NCBI GenBank assembly: GCA_035325995.1
Contig: DAOKYU010000002.1
Span: forward strand, 124,001 to 188,000
Direction: 5' to 3'
DNA: 64,000 nt
Source of the DNA: Thermodesulfobacteriota bacterium
Lineage (GTDB): Bacteria > Desulfobacterota_D > UBA1144 > Nemesobacterales > UBA2774
The position numbers and the translations under genes are program-made. Shown piece by piece: positions 16,326 through 25,066 of the stretch (position 1 is its first letter; each line of letters begins with the position of its first letter). Under the pieces are notes generated by a model that was given only the letters and a program-made list of their open reading frames with translations, was not told the DNA's origin and did not search any database.

Positions 16326-16506
16326 GTTTTTTTCTCCCTGTCTTGCACATTCTGAAGTGAAATCGCCGGCTTGTGCTTTCGTGCGGGTTTTACGCCCGGC
16401 GCCTGCCCGCAACTCTCCCCTCGAATAGTGCTATAATGAAAATAATGATTCGGGGCGTGATTTCAAGTATAGATTGCGTATGTGCACGTAAATCCGGGAG
16501 AGCCGT

Positions 16507-16788
16507 GTGGACGTACCGATGATGTGGCGCCTCGTCGGCGCGTTCATAAACGTCACGATCCTGACGCGCGCCGGGCACTTCTTCCTTAAAAGATGGATTC
16601 CTGATTCCTTCCGGAGGGCGCTCGTCGTCGCGGGGGCCGTCGCGCTCATAGATTTCATCGGCATGTGGGTCATGTTCAAAAGCGCGCTCCTCGGCCTCCA
16701 CTATACGTTCTTCTATTACCTCCCGCTGCTTATAATGTGGCTCCTCAAGGACATGCTCGAAGCGTCGAGGGAGAGGAGGAGGGCGTAG
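16507..16788 (+). CDS. Small membrane protein, unknown function
   Basis: The 93-residue product contains three hydrophobic stretches (MMWRLVGAFINVTIL, RALVVAGAVALIDFIGMWVMF and YTFFYYLPLLIMWLL) and a basic C-terminus (EASRERRRA). GTG at 16507 is the likely start, with CGGGAG six bases upstream. I recognise no family. The stop is only six bases from the GTG of the next gene, so the two are probably co-translated. Confidence 0.6.
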   Translation: MDVPMMWRLVGAFINVTILTRAGHFFLKRWIPDSFRRALVVAGAVALIDFIGMWVMFKSALLGLHYTFFYYLPLLIMWLLKDMLEASRERRRA

Positions 16789-16793
16789 CCCCG

Positions 16794-17084
16794 GTGACTC
16801 GCGCAATGGACGGGATTTCCGGCAAGAAGCGGCAGATAGAAACGGTGCTCGCCCTCTACGGCGATTTCCTTTACGGGCTCGCCCGCTCCCTCGGCGGGGC
16901 GGATTACGGCAGGGTGAGAGAGGAGGCGTTCGGCGTCCTCGACAGGACGCTTACTCCGAGGGAACTCTCCGCTATGCTCGCCATCGAAGGGAGCCTCAGG
17001 GACAGGTTCCCCGGCGTCAGGAACCGCATAAAGGAGCTCCTCGGGGCCGAGATAACACGGGCGCTCGCAGAAGATATTGAATGA
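16794..17084 (+). CDS. Small soluble hypothetical protein
   Basis: About 96 residues, predicted all-helical (KKRQIETVLALYGDFLYGLARSL, RELSAMLAIEGSLRDRF, NRIKELLGAEITRALAEDIE) and without a signal or membrane segment. The start may be GTG 16794, which sits 11 bases after GGAGGG, or ATG 16806 with no clear ribosome-binding site. No family is recognised. Close linkage to the preceding membrane protein suggests a shared transcript. Confidence 0.5.
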   Translation: MTRAMDGISGKKRQIETVLALYGDFLYGLARSLGGADYGRVREEAFGVLDRTLTPRELSAMLAIEGSLRDRFPGVRNRIKELLGAEITRALAEDIE

Positions 17085-17103
17085 GTGATCCGGCTCGGGC
17101 GTT

Positions 17104-17132
17104 TTGACATAGCCGCCGTTCTTTAATAAAAT
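17104..17132 (+). promoter_or_regulatory. Sigma70 promoter of purC
   Basis: TTGACA (17104-17109, perfect -35) and TAAAAT (17127-17132, five of six) are separated by the optimal 17 bases, about 50 nt upstream of the purC start. Confidence 0.6.
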
Positions 17133-17181
17133 TTCACCTGCGAGAATCGAGACAGACAACAAATCCAAGGAGATGATTTCT

Positions 17182-18072
17182 TTGACGCAGAAAGGTGTTG
17201 TAATGCAGACGAGCTTCGAAGGGGTAAACCCGCCCAAAAGGGGAAAGGTGCGGGATATTTACGACCTCGGCGACAAGCTTCTTATAGTCGTTACGGACAG
17301 GATTTCGGCATTCGACGTGGTGCTTCCCGAGGGGATACCCGGAAAGGGAAGGGTGCTGAACCAGATCTCGAAGTACTGGTTCGGCGAGACCGAAGACATC
17401 ATTCCGAACCACGTGATTTCGACCGACGTGAAGGACTATCCCGAAGAGTTTCAAAAGTACTCAGGCGTCCTCGAAGGGAGGAGCATGCTCGTCAGGAAGA
17501 CGAAGCCCCTTCCGGTGGAGTGCATCGTGAGGGGATACATCACGGGCTCGGGCTGGAAGGAGTACCGGAAATCGCGCTCGGTCTGCGGCATACCCCTCCC
17601 CGAGGGGCTGGTCGAGTCCTCGCGTCTCGACGACCCTATCTTCACACCGTCGACAAAGGCCGAGGAAGGCGCCCACGACGAGAACATCACGTTCGAGCAG
17701 GCGGCGGGGCTCATAGGCGAGGAGATGGCGAACAAGGTGAGGGACGTCAGCATCGCCCTTTATTCCCGGGCGCGCGAGATGGCGGAGAAGAAGGGCATAA
17801 TCATTGCCGATACGAAGTTCGAGTTCGGGCTCGGGGAGGGCGGCGAGCTGGTACTCATAGACGAGGCGCTGACGCCCGATTCGTCCCGGTTCTGGCCGAT
17901 GGACCAGTATAAGCCCGGCGGCTCTCAGCCGAGCTTCGACAAGCAGTTCGTCAGGGACTATCTCGAATCGATAAAGTGGGACAAGAACCCGCCCGCGCCG
18001 TCTTTGCCCGACGAGATTATAGAAAAGTCGGCCGGGAAATATAACGAGGCGCTGGCGAGGCTCGCCGGTTGA
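17182..18072 (+). CDS. purC: Phosphoribosylaminoimidazole-succinocarboxamide synthase (SAICAR synthetase)
   Basis: This enzyme joins CAIR and aspartate with ATP in purine synthesis. The product of about 296 residues carries the family motifs KRGKVRDIYDLGDKLLIVVTDRISAFDVVLPEGIPGKGRVL, VVRGYITGSGW-type (ECIVRGYITGSGWKEY) and the late LIDEALTPDSSRFW and SFDKQFVRDYLE. Its length fits the longer yeast-like/proteobacterial form. The start is ambiguous: TTG 17182 sits eight bases after AAGGAG, ATG 17173 overlaps that site, and ATG 17203 has AAGGTG upstream. The gene is isolated from other pur genes; purA lies 2.7 kb away on the other strand. Confidence 0.95.
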   Translation: MTQKGVVMQTSFEGVNPPKRGKVRDIYDLGDKLLIVVTDRISAFDVVLPEGIPGKGRVLNQISKYWFGETEDIIPNHVISTDVKDYPEEFQKYSGVLEGRSMLVRKTKPLPVECIVRGYITGSGWKEYRKSRSVCGIPLPEGLVESSRLDDPIFTPSTKAEEGAHDENITFEQAAGLIGEEMANKVRDVSIALYSRAREMAEKKGIIIADTKFEFGLGEGGELVLIDEALTPDSSRFWPMDQYKPGGSQPSFDKQFVRDYLESIKWDKNPPAPSLPDEIIEKSAGKYNEALARLAG

Positions 18073-18118
18073 CGACCTACGTCGTCGGCTTCGGCATAAC
18101 CGTTCACCACGGCATCCT

Positions 18119-18934
18119 ATGAAAACCGTAAGCATACTCGGCTGCGGATGGCTCGGCCTTCCGCTTGGCGAATACCTTCTGGGAAAGGGCTACGGGGTTA
18201 AGGGCTCGACTCGGACGCCGGGGCTCCTTCCGGAGCTGAAAGCGGCCGGCATAGAGCCGTATTATATCTCGCTCGATCCCGGTCTCACGGGCGGGGACGG
18301 CTTCGAAAGATTCTTCGAGAGCGAGGTCCTCGTAATAAACTTCCCTCCGGAAAGGAGGGAGGATATTGTAGATTTCCACACCGCGCAGATAAAATCCCTC
18401 GCCTCACGGGTGGAGAAGTCTCCCGTAAAGAACGTCATATTCGTGAGCTCCACCTCCGTCTACCCCGAGCTCGGGAGGGAGGTGTTCGAGGACGAGGAAG
18501 CGCCGCCCGAAAAGGCCTCGGGTAAGGCCCTCGTCATCGCCGAGAGGCTCCTACTCGAAAACCCCGCGTTCCGGACGGCTGTGCTCCGCTTCGGGGGGCT
18601 CATCGGGTACGACCGGAAACCCGGGAGGTTCATCTCGGGGAAAAGGGGGCTTACGGGGGGAGATTCGCCCGTCAATCTCATACACAGGGACGACTGCATC
18701 CTCATAATAGAGAGGATTGTCGAAAGAGACACCTACGGCGAAATATTCAATGCCTGCGCCGACTTGCACCCGAAAAGAAAGGATTATTACACCGCACAGG
18801 CGCTCAAAATAGGCGTCCCTCCGCCCGCTTTCGAAGGCGGCGGCAAGCCGGGGTTCAAGATCGTGAAAAGCGATAAGCTCAAGACGCTCCTCGGTTACGA
18901 GTTTAAATATCCCGACCCGTCATCGATAGACTGA
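18119..18934 (+). CDS. SDR-type NAD(P)-binding protein (YeeZ-like atypical epimerase)
   Basis: The 271-residue protein begins KTVSILGCGWLGLPLGEYLL, the GxGxxG-type loop of YeeZ-like atypical SDRs. It has STSVYPELG after the central strand, where a YxxxK would be expected, and later IHRDDCILIIERIVE, an ordinary SDR substrate-domain signature. The classical Tyr-Lys pair is not clear, so it may be a binding rather than a catalytic protein. It follows purC by 46 nt and may share its transcript. Confidence 0.8.
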   Translation: MKTVSILGCGWLGLPLGEYLLGKGYGVKGSTRTPGLLPELKAAGIEPYYISLDPGLTGGDGFERFFESEVLVINFPPERREDIVDFHTAQIKSLASRVEKSPVKNVIFVSSTSVYPELGREVFEDEEAPPEKASGKALVIAERLLLENPAFRTAVLRFGGLIGYDRKPGRFISGKRGLTGGDSPVNLIHRDDCILIIERIVERDTYGEIFNACADLHPKRKDYYTAQALKIGVPPPAFEGGGKPGFKIVKSDKLKTLLGYEFKYPDPSSID

Positions 18935-18966
18935 CTGCCGCGGCCCGTGATGCAGTGCGCAGGCCT

Positions 18967-18994
18967 TTGGCATCGGCCTCCTTTCTGTTATAAT
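18967..18994 (+). promoter_or_regulatory. Sigma70 promoter of phoH with long 5' leader
   Basis: TTGGCA (18967-18972, five of six) and a perfect TATAAT (18989-18994) are separated by 16 bases. The predicted start near 19001 gives a leader of about 220 nt before phoH. Confidence 0.55.
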
Positions 18995-19176
18995 TATTTA
19001 CGATAGGGGTAACGAGATACGCCAATCCGCTGACAGAACGATTCGAAGTACGCAGTCAAAATCTCCAAGCACAGTCATTTCTGGGCAAAGCCTGCCTTAC
19101 GGTTTTTCCGACTCAAAAAACCTGTATGAGATTTTATATAAAGCGTGAGATATTCGTTTCGGATTCGCAAATATCC

Positions 19177-19197
19177 GCGGCGGAAGCTGTCCGCCGC
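19177..19197 (+). other. 8-bp GC hairpin just upstream of the phoH ribosome-binding site
   Basis: GCGGCGGA (19177-19184) pairs perfectly with TCCGCCGC (19190-19197) around a five-base loop, and the CAGGAGGGG ribosome-binding site begins three bases later. It could affect ribosome access or message stability. No U-tract follows, so it is not a terminator. Confidence 0.55.
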
Positions 19198-19221
19198 CCG
19201 ACAGGAGGGGTATCCTCATAA

Positions 19222-20193
19222 ATGCAGGAAACTATATCGACTGACAACGGCGTCGTAAGGGACATCGAGTTCGGGGACAATAACCTCGTAAAGGAGCTTT
19301 ACGGGGAGCAGAGCGAAAACTTAAAAGAAGTCGAAAACAGGTACGGGATAAGGGTCCACGCGAGGGGAGGGAAGCTCAGCCTCGAGGGTGGCGCCCCCGG
19401 CGTCGATTCTGCCGCCAGGTTCTTCAAGGAGATCTACGGGCTCCTCGAAAAAGGCTACGTCCTCGACCCGGCCGACATAGAGCTCGCTGCGAGGGTGATT
19501 GACGAGGGCAAGATAAGGCTCGAAGACATATTCCTCGACACGGTCTGCGTTTCGACCCGGAAGAAGATAATCGCCCCCAAGAGCATAACGCAGAAGCTCT
19601 ACATCGAATCCATACGCAAGCACGATATAGTGTTCGGCATAGGCCCGGCCGGTACGGGGAAAACCTATCTCGCGATGGCTATGGCCGTTTCGGCTTTCGT
19701 CAATAAAGAGGTAAACAGGATAGTACTTACGCGCCCGGCGGTCGAGGCCGGCGAGAAGCTCGGGTTCCTGCCCGGCGATCTCTCGCAAAAGGTGGACCCC
19801 TACCTCCGCCCGCTTTTGGACGCCCTCTACGATATGATGGATTACGACAAAGCCTCCCGTCTCGTCGAAAAGGGCGCCATAGAGATCGCCCCGCTCGCGT
19901 TCATGAGGGGGAGGACGCTCAACGACGCGTTCGTGATACTCGACGAGGCCCAGAACACGACCTCCATGCAGATGAAGATGTTCCTCACGAGGCTCGGATA
20001 CAACTCCAAGGCCGTGATAACGGGCGACACGACCCAGGTGGACCTCGCGGCCAGCGAGAAATCCGGACTCCTCGAAGCCGAAACCCTCATAAAGAAAATA
20101 GACGGCATTTCCTTCGTCTATTTCTCGAAGAATGACGTGGTAAGGCATCCCCTCGTTAGAAAAATTATCGAGGCATACGAGAAAAATTCCTAG
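19222..20193 (+). CDS. PhoH family ATPase
   Basis: The 323-residue protein has a KH-like N-terminal segment (about 20-90, VENRYGIRVHARGGKLSLEG) and a P-loop domain with Walker A GPAGTGKT (141-148). RPAVEAGEKLGFLPGDL follows, then Walker B FVILDEAQNTT, the GDTTQVDL motif and the late YFSKNDVVRHPLV. It is the PhoH/YbeZ type, a cytoplasmic ATPase linked to RNA metabolism and to the endonuclease YbeY. No ybeY, the usual downstream partner, follows here; a lipoprotein gene does. Ribosome-binding site AGGAGGGG supports the start. A promoter at 18967 leaves an unusually long leader. Confidence 0.95.
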   Translation: MQETISTDNGVVRDIEFGDNNLVKELYGEQSENLKEVENRYGIRVHARGGKLSLEGGAPGVDSAARFFKEIYGLLEKGYVLDPADIELAARVIDEGKIRLEDIFLDTVCVSTRKKIIAPKSITQKLYIESIRKHDIVFGIGPAGTGKTYLAMAMAVSAFVNKEVNRIVLTRPAVEAGEKLGFLPGDLSQKVDPYLRPLLDALYDMMDYDKASRLVEKGAIEIAPLAFMRGRTLNDAFVILDEAQNTTSMQMKMFLTRLGYNSKAVITGDTTQVDLAASEKSGLLEAETLIKKIDGISFVYFSKNDVVRHPLVRKIIEAYEKNS

Positions 20194-20246
20194 GTATTGT
20201 GTTATAATTCTCTATCGGTCGACATCCAGCGCCGGAGGAGTTATTA

Positions 20247-20699
20247 ATGCAAGAAACCCTAAAAGCCCTTTTCGTTGCTACTGCGCTCATCTTCAGCGCC
20301 GGCTGCGCCAGGGAATGGCAAAACCCTGAATCCGCCCTCCCGGCCCAGAACGTCGCCATCGCCACCATTCTCGCGAGCCCCGACGCCTACGACATGTCCG
20401 GCGTCGAGGTAATAGGCAAGGTGTGGAACCTCCGTTACGAATCCCACGGCGTGAACGAGTACGGGGAGGAGATAATCTACACGACCTTCACGCTCGCCGA
20501 CAGGAAGGGCATCGGTGTGGACGTCTTCGTAAAGGGGGACGCTCCCATAGTCGAGGGTGACTACCTGAAGGTCGTCGGCCTTTACAGAAAGCAGTTCCAG
20601 ACTTCGGGGCCGTACTTTTACAGCAGGATAGACGCCGTACGCCTTGAAAGCTGGAGCCCGAACCTCGTTTACTGGGTCAGGGAATTCGAATTCGATTAA
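20247..20699 (+). CDS. Lipoprotein with OB-fold-like mature domain
   Basis: The 150-residue product has a lipoprotein signal peptide (ALFVATALIFSAGC, Cys at 20). The mature part contains ASPDAYDMSGVEVIGKVWNLRY, YTTFTLADRKGIGVDVFVKG and EGDYLKVVGLYRKQFQ, a pattern of short strands resembling the nucleic-acid-binding or CcmE-like OB folds found in periplasmic proteins. The role is unknown. GGAGG upstream supports the start. It lies 53 nt after phoH and is probably on the same transcript. Confidence 0.75.
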   Translation: MQETLKALFVATALIFSAGCAREWQNPESALPAQNVAIATILASPDAYDMSGVEVIGKVWNLRYESHGVNEYGEEIIYTTFTLADRKGIGVDVFVKGDAPIVEGDYLKVVGLYRKQFQTSGPYFYSRIDAVRLESWSPNLVYWVREFEFD

Positions 20700-20731
20700 G
20701 GATTTATGCCAAGGCAAGCCCGGAAAAATTC

Positions 20732-22021
20732 TCAGGCCAGCTCGGAAAGGAAAAGTATTTTCTCTCTCGACGGGCCGAGCGAAACGGCATAGATGCCGAC
20801 CCCTGTAAGCTCTTCTATCTTCCTGATATAGTTTCTGGCTCCTTCCGGGAGCTCTTCGAACTCGGTGACGCCGGATATGTCCTCGCTCCACCCGGGGACC
20901 TCCTCGTATACGGGCTCGCATTCGGCAAGGGCGCTGCAGCCCGAGGGGAAGGTCGTAAGAGTCTCGCCCTTGTACTTATATCCGACGCATATATTTACGC
21001 TCTCGAAGCCGGACAGCACGTCGAGCTTGGTTATCGCGAGGCTCGATATACCGTTCGTCGTGGCGGCGTACCTGAGCGCGACGGCGTCGAACCACCCGCA
21101 TCTCCTGGGCCTCCCGGTGGTGGAGCCGTATTCCCCGCCGGCGTCCCTAAGCCGTTTGCCGGCGTCTCCGTGAATCTCCGAGGGGAACGGGCCTTCGCCC
21201 ACCCTCGTCGCGTACGCCTTGGCGACGCCGAGCACGACGTCGATCTTCGTCGGGCTCACGCCGGTGCCTGTGCACGCGCCCCCGGAGCTCGCGCTCGACG
21301 ACGTGACGTAGGGATAGGTCCCGAGGTCTATGTCGAGCAGCGCTCCCTGCGCGCCTTCGAAGAGTACGTTCTTTCCCTCTGACAGCGCCTTGTTGAGAAG
21401 GCCGGATACATCGCAGGAGAATTCCTTGAGTATCTTTCCGTACCCGGAATATTCGGCGTAGATCGCGTCGAACGAAAGGGGCTCTCCCCCGAGGACTTTT
21501 GTAATGTAAGCGTTTCTTTCTTCGAGCACGTCGGCCAGCCTTTCCCGGAAACACTCGGGGTCTATAAGGTCCGCGAGCTTAATACCCCTCCGGGCGGCCT
21601 TGTCCTCGTAAACGGGTCCTATGCCCCTGCCCGTGGTGCCGATCTTCCCCTTGCCCTTCAGCGCCTCGCGCGCGACGTCAATCTCCCTGTGATAGGGCAT
21701 TATGATGTGGGTTCTGTCGCTTATCCTGAAGTTATTCGAATCGACTTTGTATCCCGCCGCCCTCAGGCCCGCGACCTCCTTGAGGAGAACGCCCGGGTCT
21801 ACGACGACGCCGTTTCCGATTACGGAAAGCTTGTTTTCCCTGAGAATGCCCGAGGGGAGGTGATGGAGTATGACCTTCTCCTCGCCTATGACTATGGTGT
21901 GTCCGGCGTTGTTGCCGCCCTGGTAGCGGGCGACGATGTCGACGTCCTCCGAAAGGAGATCGACGATCCTTCCCTTGCCCTCGTCACCCCACTGGGCCCC
22001 TATTACCACGATGTTAGGCAC
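20732..22021 (-). CDS. purA: Adenylosuccinate synthetase
   Basis: The enzyme converts IMP and aspartate to adenylosuccinate using GTP, the first step to AMP. The 429 residues match the usual length. Motifs: GAQWGDEGKGRIVD at the N-terminus (GDEGKGK-type P-loop), GGNNAGHT, RGIGPVYEDKAARRGI, FEGAQGALLDIDLGTYPYVTSS and GRPRRCGWFD. It is the last gene of the serA-hisZ-purA run, with its ATG two bases after the hisZ stop region, so it is translationally close-coupled. Confidence 0.98.
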   Translation of the reverse strand: MPNIVVIGAQWGDEGKGRIVDLLSEDVDIVARYQGGNNAGHTIVIGEEKVILHHLPSGILRENKLSVIGNGVVVDPGVLLKEVAGLRAAGYKVDSNNFRISDRTHIIMPYHREIDVAREALKGKGKIGTTGRGIGPVYEDKAARRGIKLADLIDPECFRERLADVLEERNAYITKVLGGEPLSFDAIYAEYSGYGKILKEFSCDVSGLLNKALSEGKNVLFEGAQGALLDIDLGTYPYVTSSSASSGGACTGTGVSPTKIDVVLGVAKAYATRVGEGPFPSEIHGDAGKRLRDAGGEYGSTTGRPRRCGWFDAVALRYAATTNGISSLAITKLDVLSGFESVNICVGYKYKGETLTTFPSGCSALAECEPVYEEVPGWSEDISGVTEFEELPEGARNYIRKIEELTGVGIYAVSLGPSREKILFLSELA

Positions 22022-22023
22022 GG

Positions 22024-23271
22024 TCAGATACCTCCTTTAAGGAGCTCTTCGAGATTCGAGAATTCCTTGCAGGCGCCTCTCCTGGATTCTATCAGCTTCA
22101 GCTTGCTCGGGGTTTCGAGGAGTATCACGCCGTAGAAGTTGGAGGCGCGGTTCTCCTTGATCCTGAGCTCCATCTGCGCCTTGTCGAGGTTGAGGTCGAG
22201 GACGACCTTGAACCCGCTCGACCTGAGCCATTCGGCGAGGCGTATGGCTTCGCGGCGGAGGCCCGGCTTTTTGGGGATGACGACGAAGTGTATCTGGTTG
22301 TTCTCGCCGTCGCGCCTGTGCGTGCTGAGGAGGGATTCGACGTCCACGGCAAAGCCAGTGGCGGGCGCGTCGTGGCCGTATTTCCCCATGAGCTCGTCGT
22401 ATCTCCCGCCCCTTACGAGCGGCGACTGTATGTCGCGCGAGAGTATCTCGAACGTTACGCCGGTGTAGTAGTTAAATCCCCTGATTTCGCCGAGGTCTAT
22501 GTTGATGTCGCAGTCCGACTGGTAGTCCCCGATGACTGAAATCACGTTTTCGAGCTCGACCACGTATTTACTTATCGAGCGTATCTTTTTCGCTTCATTT
22601 AAAACTTCCATCCCGCCGAAGAGGGAAGGGAGCATGCTTATCGCATCCTTTACGGGTTTCGTCGCTTTCGATTTCTTTATGGCGCTTGAAAGGGCTTCCT
22701 GGTCCTTTTTCTTAAGGGCGTCTTCGATGTCCTTTCTGTGCTCGCCCGTCTGCGCCAGGAGGTGCCTCAGTATTCCGGTGTGTCCTATGTCGAGGACGAG
22801 GTTCTTTATGCCGGATTTACCGAGGGACTTTATGCCGAGGGCGATGATCTCGGCGTCGGCCTCGGCCGAGCCGAGCCCGACGAGCTCGCAGCCGGCCTGG
22901 AATATCTCGCGCTCCTTGCCGCTGCTCTTTTCCTCGAACCTTACGACCCTGCCGTTGTAGCAGAGCCTGAGCGGGGCCGCGTGGTCCTTCAGCTGCGTTG
23001 CCACGATCCTCCCGACCTGGGGGGTGATGTCGGGCCGGAGCGCCACGACATCCCCAGACGAGGGGTCCACGAATTTCATTACCTTACTTTTAAGCTCGTC
23101 TCCGAGCCCGATGGACAGGGGATCGAGGTATTCGAAAAGGGGGGTTATGACCTTCCTGTAGCCCCACCTCGCGAATTCTTCGAGCAGTCCCTCTTCGGTT
23201 CGTCTGAGCTCCTCCGCCTTTTCGGGGGTGTAATCCTTGACGCCCTGCGGCAGACTGAGTCTGTTTATCAT
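22024..23271 (-). CDS. hisZ: ATP phosphoribosyltransferase regulatory subunit HisZ
   Basis: This 415-residue histidyl-tRNA-synthetase paralogue begins LPQGVKDYTPEKAEELRR. It has the class II motif 2 region (RLCYNGRVVRFEEK, EIFQAGCELVG), IDLGEIRGFNYYTGVTFEI and GGRYDELMGKYG. It has an anticodon-binding-like C-terminal domain (HFVVIPKKPGLRREAIRLAEWLRSSGFKVVLDL). HisZ binds short-form HisG to make the regulated first enzyme of histidine synthesis. No hisG is adjacent. A true HisS seems less likely because the active-site motifs are those of HisZ, but only an alignment can settle it. Confidence 0.82.
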   Translation of the reverse strand: MINRLSLPQGVKDYTPEKAEELRRTEEGLLEEFARWGYRKVITPLFEYLDPLSIGLGDELKSKVMKFVDPSSGDVVALRPDITPQVGRIVATQLKDHAAPLRLCYNGRVVRFEEKSSGKEREIFQAGCELVGLGSAEADAEIIALGIKSLGKSGIKNLVLDIGHTGILRHLLAQTGEHRKDIEDALKKKDQEALSSAIKKSKATKPVKDAISMLPSLFGGMEVLNEAKKIRSISKYVVELENVISVIGDYQSDCDINIDLGEIRGFNYYTGVTFEILSRDIQSPLVRGGRYDELMGKYGHDAPATGFAVDVESLLSTHRRDGENNQIHFVVIPKKPGLRREAIRLAEWLRSSGFKVVLDLNLDKAQMELRIKENRASNFYGVILLETPSKLKLIESRRGACKEFSNLEELLKGGI

Positions 23272-24858
23272 CTATAGATTGACCTGTGTAACGGATATGA
23301 TGTCCGGAAGATTTTTTATCTTCTCTATTACTTCCTCCGGGACGGGGGAGTCGACGTTCGTGAACACTATGGCCCTTCCGCCGATGGATTCCCTTCCAAG
23401 GTGCAGGAGGCCGATGTTTACGCCGTTATCTCCGAGCGTCGTGCACATGGCGCCGATGAATCCCGGCCTGTCCTTGTTTTCGCTGACGAGCATGTATCCG
23501 CTCGGAACGACGTCTATCTTGAGGCCGTTTATCCCCACGACCCTCGGCTCTTCCGTGCCGAAGATCGTTCCCGCGACCTGGCTTTCGCCGTCATCCGTTT
23601 TTACCTTTATCGTTATCAGGCTCGTATAGTCCTTGGCCTGTGAGGATTTCGATTCTATTACCTTTATGCCCCTTTCCTCGGCTATGACGGGGGCGTTGAC
23701 GTGGCTCACGACGACGTCCATCATCGGCGCGAGGAAGCCCTTCAGCGCCGAAACGGTCACGGGACGCGTGTCGAGCTCGGATATCTCGCCGTCGTACTGT
23801 AGCTGTATCTCCTTGACGCCGCCCTTGCAGAGCTGGCCCTGGAGGCTCCCGAGCTTCTCGGCGAGCGTAAGGTACGGGCCTATGGTCTTCAGCACGTCGA
23901 GGCTGACGGACGGCATGTTTACGGCGTTCTTGACGACGCCGTTAAGGAGGAAGTCGACTATCTGCTCGGATATCGCGAGTCCGACCTTCGTCTGGGCTTC
24001 TTCGGTGGATGCGCCCAGGTGGGGCGTGAATACGACGTTCTCGTCGAGCGCCAGGAGCGGGTTCCCCTCTTCGGGCGGCTCGTTCACGAATACGTCGAAC
24101 GCGCACCCGCCGACGTGGCCCGATTTTATCGCCTCGGCGATGTCGTTTTCGTTTACGACTCCGCCGCGGGCGCAGTTGATTATCATTACGCCCTTTTTCG
24201 TTTTCTGTAGAGAGTCTTTGTTAAGGAGGTCCTTCGTTTCCGGGGTGAGGGGCGTGTGTATGGTTATTATGTCCGACCTCTTCAGAAGGTCGTCGAGCGA
24301 CACGAGCTCGACCCCGAGCCTGTCGGCGGCTTCCTTCGAAAGGAACGGATCGTACGCTATAACGTTCAGCTTGAGCCCGAGCGCCCTTTCGGCCACTAGC
24401 TTGCCGATGTTGCCGAGCCCTATGAGGCCGAACGTCTTGCCGTAAATTTCCCTGCCCTTGAACTTGCTCCTTTCCCACTTGCCTTCCTTAAGCGACGCGT
24501 GCGCCTGCGGAATCTGCCTCGCGAGCGACAGCATGAGTGTTATCGTGTGCTCGGCCGTCGTTATCGCGTTGGCCTCGGGGGTGTTCATTACGACTATTCC
24601 CCTTTTGGTCGCGGCGGGGACGTCCACGTTGTCGACCCCGATGCCGGCCCTTCCTATGGCCTTAAGGTTCTTCCCCGCGTTTATGAGCTCTTCCGTGAGT
24701 TTTGTAGCGCTTCTGATGACTACAGCGTCGTAATTGCCTATGATTTCGAGGAGTTCTTCCTTGGCGGTGCTCTTCCTTACGTCGAGCTCGAGGCCCTCGG
24801 CGGCTTCGAGAATGCCGAGGCCTTCCTTGGACATGCCGTCTGTTATCAATACTTTCAA
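23272..24858 (-). CDS. serA: D-3-phosphoglycerate dehydrogenase (long form with ASB and ACT domains)
   Basis: The 528-residue enzyme oxidises 3-phosphoglycerate at the start of serine synthesis. The NAD domain has GLIGLGNIGKLVAERA and the catalytic Arg/Glu/His residues in NCARGGVV, NEPPEEGNPLL and FTPHLGASTEEAQ. An allosteric-substrate-binding domain (about 320-450) and a C-terminal ACT domain (GYMLVSENKDRPGFIGAMCTTLGDNGVNI) follow, giving the type with possible serine feedback. The start is TTG at 24858 with GGAGG six bases upstream. It heads a tight leftward operon with hisZ and purA, where the neighbouring ends nearly abut. Confidence 0.97.
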   Translation of the reverse strand: MKVLITDGMSKEGLGILEAAEGLELDVRKSTAKEELLEIIGNYDAVVIRSATKLTEELINAGKNLKAIGRAGIGVDNVDVPAATKRGIVVMNTPEANAITTAEHTITLMLSLARQIPQAHASLKEGKWERSKFKGREIYGKTFGLIGLGNIGKLVAERALGLKLNVIAYDPFLSKEAADRLGVELVSLDDLLKRSDIITIHTPLTPETKDLLNKDSLQKTKKGVMIINCARGGVVNENDIAEAIKSGHVGGCAFDVFVNEPPEEGNPLLALDENVVFTPHLGASTEEAQTKVGLAISEQIVDFLLNGVVKNAVNMPSVSLDVLKTIGPYLTLAEKLGSLQGQLCKGGVKEIQLQYDGEISELDTRPVTVSALKGFLAPMMDVVVSHVNAPVIAEERGIKVIESKSSQAKDYTSLITIKVKTDDGESQVAGTIFGTEEPRVVGINGLKIDVVPSGYMLVSENKDRPGFIGAMCTTLGDNGVNIGLLHLGRESIGGRAIVFTNVDSPVPEEVIEKIKNLPDIISVTQVNL

Positions 24859-24902
24859 TTTTTCCTCCGAGATTTATGAGGGGTTGGTTTTAACGGGATA
24901 AC

Positions 24903-24931
24903 AATATATGCGAGCGATTAATCAATGTCAA
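24903..24931 (-). promoter_or_regulatory. Sigma70 promoter of the serA-hisZ-purA operon
   Basis: On the minus strand, TTGACA (24931-24926, perfect) and TATATT (24908-24903, five of six) are separated by 17 bases, about 45 nt upstream of the serA TTG. Confidence 0.65.
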
Positions 24932-25066
24932 TTTGACCTCCGCGGCGTTACCGGCGCATAAAACCGGGCCCGGCGGGTGCATATCCCCTCTCTTCCGCCG
25001 TTTTTGCGAGCCGGGTATTGCTAAATTGAGAACCGCCACCGAGTAAGTTAAGCTTACGCCCTGATT

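Noticed and set aside
19080..19120. GGCAAAGCC stretch in the phoH leader resembling part of a cyclic-di-GMP riboswitch
   Set aside because: The other conserved helices and loops of that class are missing, so only an unclassified leader is reported.
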